Part shown: positions 59,563-64,000 of the stretch, piece by piece
How the letters are laid out: every line of letters begins with the position of its first letter
Numbering within the stretch: the stretch's first letter is position 1
DNA from: Actinoplanes aureus
Lineage (GTDB): Bacteria > Actinomycetota > Actinomycetes > Mycobacteriales > Micromonosporaceae
DNA: 64,000 nucleotides
Assembly: GCF_015704865.1 (NCBI RefSeq)
Contig: NZ_JADQTO010000015.1
Coordinates: 124,001-188,000 of the forward strand
Direction of reading: 5' to 3'
Program-made: the position numbers and the translations under genes
Notes under the pieces: generated by a model
Databases searched by the model: none
Seen by the model: only the letters and a program-made list of their open reading frames with translations
What the model was told of the DNA's origin: nothing

Positions 59563-60402
59563 ATGGCGAACCTACGTGAGCGGATCCTCGCTGAGCTCGG
59601 CGTCAAGCCGGTGATCACGCCCGAGGACGAGATCCGGGCACGGGTGGACTTCCTCAAGGACTATCTGCGATCCACCCCGGCCAAGGGTTACGTGCTGGGC
59701 ATCAGCGGCGGCCAGGACAGCACGCTGGCCGGCAAGTTGTGCCAGCTCGCCGTCGAGGAGCTGCGGGCCGAGGGGCACAGCGCCACCTTCGTCGCGGTGC
59801 GGTTGCCCTACGGGGTGCAGGCCGACGAGCGGGACGCGCAGATCGCCCTGGACTTCATCGGCCCGGACCGGTCCGTCGTGGCGAATGTGAAGCCGAGCGC
59901 GGACACCGTGGCCGCCCAGGTGGCGATCGCCTGCCGCGAGCTGCTCGACGGCGACGACGCGCTGCGCGACTTCGTCCGCGGCAACATCAAGGCCCGGGAA
60001 CGCATGGTGATCCAGTACGCGATCGCCGGCCAGCTGAGCCTGCTGGTCGTGGGCACCGACCACGCGGCGGAGGCGGTGACCGGTTTCTACACCAAGCACG
60101 GCGACGGCGGCGTCGACATCATCCCGCTGAGCGGGTTGACCAAGCGGCAGGGCGCCACCCTGCTGCGGGAGCTGGGCGCGCCGCCCAGCGTGTGGCAGAA
60201 GGTGCCGACCGCCGACCTCGAGGACGACCGGCCCGCGCTGCCCGACGAGGTGGCACTCGGCGTGCAGTACAGCCAGATCGACGACTACCTGGAAGGCGCC
60301 GACGTCGCGCCGGAGGTGGCGGCGAAGGTGGAGTCGCACTATCTCGCGACCCGGCACAAGCGCGTCATGCCGGTCACCCCGCTCGATGACTGGTGGCGCT
60401 GA
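59563..60402 (+). CDS. nadE: NH3-dependent NAD+ synthetase
   Basis: 279 aa, close to E. coli NadE in length. ATP pyrophosphatase loop GISGGQDSTLAGK at residues ~46-58, VVGTDHAAEAVTGFYTKHGDGGVDIIPLSGLTKRQ for deamido-NAD/ATP binding, and the C-terminal HKRVMPVTPLDDWWR. Lacks the glutaminase domain of NadE2, so ammonia is the donor. Final step of NAD+ biosynthesis. Overlaps the convergent membrane-protein gene by 29 nt. Confidence 0.97.
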   Translation: MANLRERILAELGVKPVITPEDEIRARVDFLKDYLRSTPAKGYVLGISGGQDSTLAGKLCQLAVEELRAEGHSATFVAVRLPYGVQADERDAQIALDFIGPDRSVVANVKPSADTVAAQVAIACRELLDGDDALRDFVRGNIKARERMVIQYAIAGQLSLLVVGTDHAAEAVTGFYTKHGDGGVDIIPLSGLTKRQGATLLRELGAPPSVWQKVPTADLEDDRPALPDEVALGVQYSQIDDYLEGADVAPEVAAKVESHYLATRHKRVMPVTPLDDWWR

Positions 60403-61006
60403 CCGGCGACCGCAGCGCGACTCCGTAGGCGACCAGCCACACCACCCAGATCAGCCAGCCGGCGAGCCCGAGCAGGCCGATCGGACCCGGATCCTCGATC
60501 ACCAACGGCCCCAGGACGGCCGAGGCGAACTGCAGCGCCGCGGCCACCAGGCCGATCCGGCTGTGCCAGGGGCGGATCAGGCCGGCGCCGGCGCCGGCGA
60601 GCGACAGGCCGGTCATGGCCAGCGCCAGGAACGTGCCGTTGAAGACGAACAGCGCATCGTGCAGCGCCCAGAGCCCGGGGTCCGGCGTCGTGGTCAGCGC
60701 CAGCCGGGTGGCCATCACGGCGGTGAACGTGAGGTTCTGCAAAAGTACCCCGGCGAAGCCGACCACCGCCCAGGCGGTCCGCAGAACCGCCACCGCACCC
60801 GCGCCGAACACGGTGGCCAGCACCCAGGCCACCGGCGCCAGCGCCGACGCGACCCGGACCACGGCCTCATGACTGCTGAAGAATGCCAGGGCCTGCGCGG
60901 TGTCCGCGCCGGTGGTGGGCAGGCCGGCCGGAACCAGGACGGCATTGAGGCAGACGATCAGAACGGCGAAGCCGATGGCGGCAGCGCCGGAAACTTGCCG
61001 AGACAT
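60374..61006 (-). CDS. Multi-pass membrane protein, unknown function
   Basis: 210 aa with six hydrophobic segments spread over the protein (AAAIGFAVLIVCLNAVLVPAGL; VASALAPVAWVLATVFGAGAVAVL; FVFNGTFLALAMTGLSLAGAG; WLIWVVWLVAYGVALR and others). Divergent from a TetR gene with only 39 nt between, so it is probably the target of that repressor. The last ten codons overlap nadE. I cannot name a family; it resembles DUF4386-type membrane proteins in outline only. Confidence 0.75.
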   Translation of the reverse strand: MSRQVSGAAAIGFAVLIVCLNAVLVPAGLPTTGADTAQALAFFSSHEAVVRVASALAPVAWVLATVFGAGAVAVLRTAWAVVGFAGVLLQNLTFTAVMATRLALTTTPDPGLWALHDALFVFNGTFLALAMTGLSLAGAGAGLIRPWHSRIGLVAAALQFASAVLGPLVIEDPGPIGLLGLAGWLIWVVWLVAYGVALRSPVSATSHRAG

Positions 61007-61014
61007 GTATTCAA

Positions 61015-61020
61015 TATAAT
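61015..61020 (+). promoter_or_regulatory. TATAAT -10 hexamer between membrane protein and TetR gene
   Basis: A consensus -10 hexamer in an AT-rich patch (TATTCAATATAATAG) that is striking against the GC-rich background. It is positioned to drive the TetR gene (ATG 61046); the same patch could serve the divergent membrane protein. The arms TATT/AATA within it give partial symmetry for a TetR operator. Confidence 0.45.
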
Positions 61021-61045
61021 AGGCGGAAAGCGAAAGGGATAGGGC

Positions 61046-61645
61046 ATGCGGAAGTACGAGTCGCTGCGCCGGGCGACCCAGGCGGCTCAGACCCGGAGCG
61101 AGATCGCCGCGGCCGCTCGCCGCCTGTTCGTCGCCCGGGGCTGGGCCGCGACCACGGTCCGCGACGTGGCACGGGAGGCCGGTGTCTCCGTGCCGACCGT
61201 CTACGCGGCATACGGCAACAAGACCGGGCTGATCCAGGCGCTGGCCGAGGCGGCGGACAACGCGGCGGACCCGGCCCAGTCCCTGGCCGAGATCGAAGCG
61301 GCGGCCGACGACCCGGTGCGGCAGCTCGCGGCGATGACCGGGTACGACCGGCGCCTCTTCGAGCGTGCCGGTGATCTGATCCGGCTCATCCGGGAGGCCG
61401 GCCGTACCGAGCCGGCGCTGGCCGACGCCTACCGAGCCGGTCGCCGCGGCGGTGACGAGACCCGGATCCAGGTGTTCTCGTCATGGCCGCTCCGGGACGG
61501 GCTGGAGCTCGGCACCGCCGTCGACGTCTACGCCGCGATCTGCAACATCGACGTCTACAGCACCCTCACGGTCGAGCGGGGCTGGAGCCCCGACCAGGTC
61601 GAACGCTGGTGGATCCAGGTCCTGACCCGGGAGTTGCTCGGGTAG
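61046..61645 (+). CDS. TetR-family transcriptional regulator
   Basis: 199 aa. HTH in residues 17-60: TRSEIAAAARRLFVARGWAATTVRDVAREAGVSVPTVYAAYGNKTGLIQAL. C-terminal ligand domain with GYDRRLFERAGDLIRLIREAGRTEPALADAYRAGRRGGDETR, similar in style to regulators of exporters. Divergent from a six-helix membrane protein, the most likely target. AGGGATAGGGC lies before the ATG (weak RBS). Five bases separate its stop from the convergent gene. Confidence 0.93.
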   Translation: MRKYESLRRATQAAQTRSEIAAAARRLFVARGWAATTVRDVAREAGVSVPTVYAAYGNKTGLIQALAEAADNAADPAQSLAEIEAAADDPVRQLAAMTGYDRRLFERAGDLIRLIREAGRTEPALADAYRAGRRGGDETRIQVFSSWPLRDGLELGTAVDVYAAICNIDVYSTLTVERGWSPDQVERWWIQVLTRELLG

Positions 61646-61649
61646 GCGG

Positions 61650-62132
61650 TCAGGCCTGCGGCGGGAAGATCTCGGGATCCTCGTCGTCGGCGGCATCGCC
61701 GTCCGGTCGCGGGAAGATCTCCGGCTCGTACAGCGGTGTCTCGCCCTCGAAGAGGGGATCCGGTTCATCGTCGAAGATGCCGATGATCTCATCGACCGGG
61801 ATGCGCGACAGGCTTCCGGCGCCGACCTCGGGCGCCGCGGCGATCAGCCTGGTCCGGATCCCCTGGTCGCCGTCGACATCGTGCATCCGCCGGACGTCCA
61901 CCTCGGTGGCCGGCCGGCCGTTCTCGCGCAGTCCGACCGCCAGCAGCTGGGTGTAGTAGCCCGGACCGTCCGCCTGCTGAAAGGCGACCACCGCCCAGCC
62001 GAGAAACGGCAGGCTGACCGCGGTGACCATCTCGTCGCCGCGGTAGCAGCCGAACTCGACGCTGCTGAACCGGCCGTCGGGGGTGAAGCTCAGGATGCTG
62101 CCATCGGCGAGCGGAATGGCCATGCCGGTCAT
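61650..62132 (-). CDS. Hypothetical protein with acidic C-terminus
   Basis: 160 aa; ATG at 62132 or 62123. N-terminal half has beta strands (SILSFTPDGRFSSVEFGCYRGDEMVTAVSLPFLGWAVVAFQ). The C-terminus is very acidic and repeats the motif PEIFP twice (EPEIFPRPDGDAADDEDPEIFPPQA). The protein is anionic and probably soluble. I recognise no family. Lies 21 nt before the TPM-domain gene stop on the same strand, so may be in its operon. Confidence 0.65.
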   Translation of the reverse strand: MTGMAIPLADGSILSFTPDGRFSSVEFGCYRGDEMVTAVSLPFLGWAVVAFQQADGPGYYTQLLAVGLRENGRPATEVDVRRMHDVDGDQGIRTRLIAAAPEVGAGSLSRIPVDEIIGIFDDEPDPLFEGETPLYEPEIFPRPDGDAADDEDPEIFPPQA

Positions 62133-62153
62133 GGTCCCACCGCTGATGCCGGG

Positions 62154-64000
62154 TCAGAAGCGCCCGCCACCGCCCCGGCGGCCGCCTCCTCCCCCACCAC
62201 CGGTACGCCGTGCCCGCGACCCGCTGCCGCCGAAACCACCGCCCCATCCGCCGCCGGACCGCACTCCACCGGCGAGGATGCCGCCGAGGACCGCGCCGGC
62301 GAAGGATCCCGCGTCTATTCCGCCCCGGTGGCCGTACGGGCCCGCCGGGTTCCAGGAGTGCACGTCGGCCTGTGCGGCCTGCCCGGCCGCGGCGGCCAGG
62401 TGCCGCGCCTGCTGCGCCTCGCGCAGGGCCGCCCCGGGATCCGGGACCGCCAGCTGCTCGGCCAGCGCGAGATGGCGATGCGCCTCGGACAGCCGCACCC
62501 GGGCCTCGGAGCCGACCGCACCACGCCGCGTCGCCACGAAGTCATCCGTGGCCGAGACCTCCGCCCGGGCGACCGGCAGAGTCTGTGCCAGCAGGGTACG
62601 GGCATGGGCGTCGCGCTCCGCCCGGTCCCGCGCCGCCGCGAGGGCGCTGTCCAGGGCGGCGTCGGCGGCTTGCAGCCGGGCGACCACCGCCACCGGGTCC
62701 GGCCGCGGCGCGCCGAGTGCGGCCCGGGCCTCGGCCACCGCCTGCTCGCCGCCGGAAACCGCGGCGGGCAGCCCGTCCGGGGCGGCGGTATCGCCGGCCA
62801 GTGCGGCGCGCCCGGCCGCCACCTCCGCCTCCACCTCGGCGACCAGCGCGTCCGCGGCGGTGCGCGCGGCCGGCAGATCGGCGGCCGCCTTGTCCACCGC
62901 GGTGCTCAGCTGAACGGCCTGATCGATCGCCTGTTCCGCGGCCCGGACCGCGAGTGCCGCCTGCGGGCCGTCCGCCGGTGTCCCGGCCAGCGCGGAGCGG
63001 GCCTGCTCCAGAGCGGCCGCGGCGAAGGCGAGACGCTCCCGGGCCTGGTCCACGTTGCCGGTGACCGCGGTGACCGTCGACCCGCTGTAGTGGGCGGTCA
63101 GTTCCTCGACGCGGGCCGCCGCCGCGGGCAGTGCCGCCTCGGCCGCGGCACGTTGCCGGTCCAGGTCGTCGGCGACCTCGGCGGCCCGGCCCTCCAGGTC
63201 GCGTAGCTGGTCGAAGGCTTCCGACTCGGCGTCCAGCCGGGTGTCGGCGCCGCGGCAGAGCTCGATGATCCGGGTGAGCGTACGGCGACGCGTGTCCTCG
63301 TCCGGCGCGGGTTCCTCCTCGAGGGTCATCCGCAGGCGGAACGCCTCGGCGACGTCACCGCGCGCCGAGGTGAGCGCGGCCTGGAAACGTTGGGTCGCCG
63401 CGGCACCGTACTGTGCGGTCGCCAGCTCACCTTCCCGCTCGCTGGCCCGCAGGTCGTCGTCGAGTTCGATGAGCAGCGCGTTCGCCTGGTTCGTCAGGTC
63501 CTGCGTGCTGGGGCCGGCCGGAGCCGCCGGCGCCGTCTTGCGGCGCCGGCGCAGCCAGAGCCAGATCAGCGCTCCGGCCAGGACCGCCCCGAGGACCAGC
63601 AGCGGCGCGCCCAGCCCCACGCCACCACTGCCGCCGCCGGCGGCGTCCTGGTAGCCGCGGGCCGCCGCGATCACCGCACCCGACCAGTCGCCGCGGGCCA
63701 GGGCGGGCTCGATCTCGTCGGCCGCCACACCGGCCAGCTCGTCGTCGCTGATCCGGGAGTCGTCGGGGAACGAGTAGGCGTACGCCCGGTCGGTGGTGGC
63801 GACCGCCAGCAGCGCGTCCCGGTCGCCCAGGTCGCTGAGCCGGGCCGTCTCGTCGGTCCACCGCTGGGCGGGTGTGCCGTCGAAGGAGCCGACGAAGACC
63901 ACGAACAGCTGGATGCCGGTCTCCTGCCGCAGATCGCGCAGCGCGGCGTCCACCCCGGCCCGGTCGCCGAGGACTCCCGCCTCGTCGGTCACCTGGACGG
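62154..64000 (-). CDS. TPM-domain protein with coiled-coil and Gly/Arg-rich tail, N-terminus cut off by window end
   Basis: At least 615 codons; the frame is open at base 64000, so the start and probably a signal peptide are outside. The TPM domain (~first 130 visible residues: VTDEAGVLGDRAGVDAALRDLRQETGIQLFVVFVGSFDG) is followed by TM (LLVLGAVLAGALIWLWLRRRRK) and a long Ala/Glu-rich helical region (coiled coil, ~180-530). The tail is GGVRSGGGWGGGFGGSGSRARRTGGGGGGG... TPM proteins of actinobacteria act in the cell envelope; exact role unknown. Confidence 0.9.
   Translation of the reverse strand, partial: VQVTDEAGVLGDRAGVDAALRDLRQETGIQLFVVFVGSFDGTPAQRWTDETARLSDLGDRDALLAVATTDRAYAYSFPDDSRISDDELAGVAADEIEPALARGDWSGAVIAAARGYQDAAGGGSGGVGLGAPLLVLGAVLAGALIWLWLRRRRKTAPAAPAGPSTQDLTNQANALLIELDDDLRASEREGELATAQYGAAATQRFQAALTSARGDVAEAFRLRMTLEEEPAPDEDTRRRTLTRIIELCRGADTRLDAESEAFDQLRDLEGRAAEVADDLDRQRAAAEAALPAAAARVEELTAHYSGSTVTAVTGNVDQARERLAFAAAALEQARSALAGTPADGPQAALAVRAAEQAIDQAVQLSTAVDKAAADLPAARTAADALVAEVEAEVAAGRAALAGDTAAPDGLPAAVSGGEQAVAEARAALGAPRPDPVAVVARLQAADAALDSALAAARDRAERDAHARTLLAQTLPVARAEVSATDDFVATRRGAVGSEARVRLSEAHRHLALAEQLAVPDPGAALREAQQARHLAAAAGQAAQADVHSWNPAGPYGHRGGIDAGSFAGAVLGGILAGGVRSGGGWGGGFGGSGSRARRTGGGGGGGRRGGGGRF

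Noticed and set aside
1..64000. tRNA, rRNA, CRISPR arrays, insertion sequences, prophage genes
   Set aside because: Looked for tRNA-like cloverleaf ends, direct-repeat arrays and transposase motifs (DDE, HTH_21) and found none.

Overview
The window is a very GC-rich chromosomal segment from an actinobacterium. The gene types (SARP/AfsR-like regulator, a four-gene conservon, a streptophobe-like membrane protein, ECF42 sigma factor with YCII partner, furA-katG) and the frequent GTG/TTG starts and ATGA/GTGA overlaps fit the Micromonosporaceae (Actinoplanes-like). That family assignment is inference. I see no tRNA, rRNA, CRISPR array, insertion sequence or prophage.

Layout. 1-7.6 kb: the end of a DrrAB-type ABC exporter, a 1024-aa SARP/STAND regulator and, divergent from it, a trypsin-like protease fused to a NACHT ATPase. 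7.6-12.5 kb: a sigma-like factor coupled to a STAS protein, several small membrane or PRC/pentapeptide proteins and a single-domain response regulator. 12.6-17.6 kb: DUF418 protein, ECF42 sigma plus YCII protein, MMPL transporter. 17.8-22.2 kb: a histidine kinase/response regulator/TetR run followed by a Baeyer-Villiger-type monooxygenase. 22.3-29.4 kb: LOG-like protein, epoxide hydrolase divergent from a WYL regulator, an unusual NiCoT-SDR fusion, a hydrolase and a RidA-like protein. 29.5-34.8 kb: tandem glycine riboswitch and gcvH, secreted trypsin, MFS and SGNH proteins, an orphan PIN protein and an FAD oxidase.

34.9-46.8 kb: an OtrA-type ribosomal protection protein, a conservon (cvnABCD, kinase frameshifted) coupled to a betaine-type binding protein, and a streptophobe/OmpR regulator/kinase operon. 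46.9-50.0 kb: NmrA-like reductase, enoyl-CoA hydratase and a visibly decayed 2-oxo acid dehydrogenase operon. 50-64 kb: ECF sigma, furA-katG, VanY-like peptidase, SDR, a second HisKA_3 kinase/regulator pair, CPBP protease, nadE, a TetR/membrane protein pair and a TPM-domain protein that runs off the end.

Most distinctive: (i) a 100-bp repeat present twice in opposite orientation, each copy starting at the stop codon of one gene and lying between convergent genes; (ii) a NiCoT-like permease with altered metal motif fused through a charged repeat linker to an SDR domain lacking the catalytic Tyr/Lys; (iii) the trypsin-NACHT protein; (iv) a conservon translationally coupled to an orphan quaternary-amine binding protein; (v) the decayed E1/E2 operon. 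Several candidate operators (inverted repeats) can be read directly upstream of regulators.
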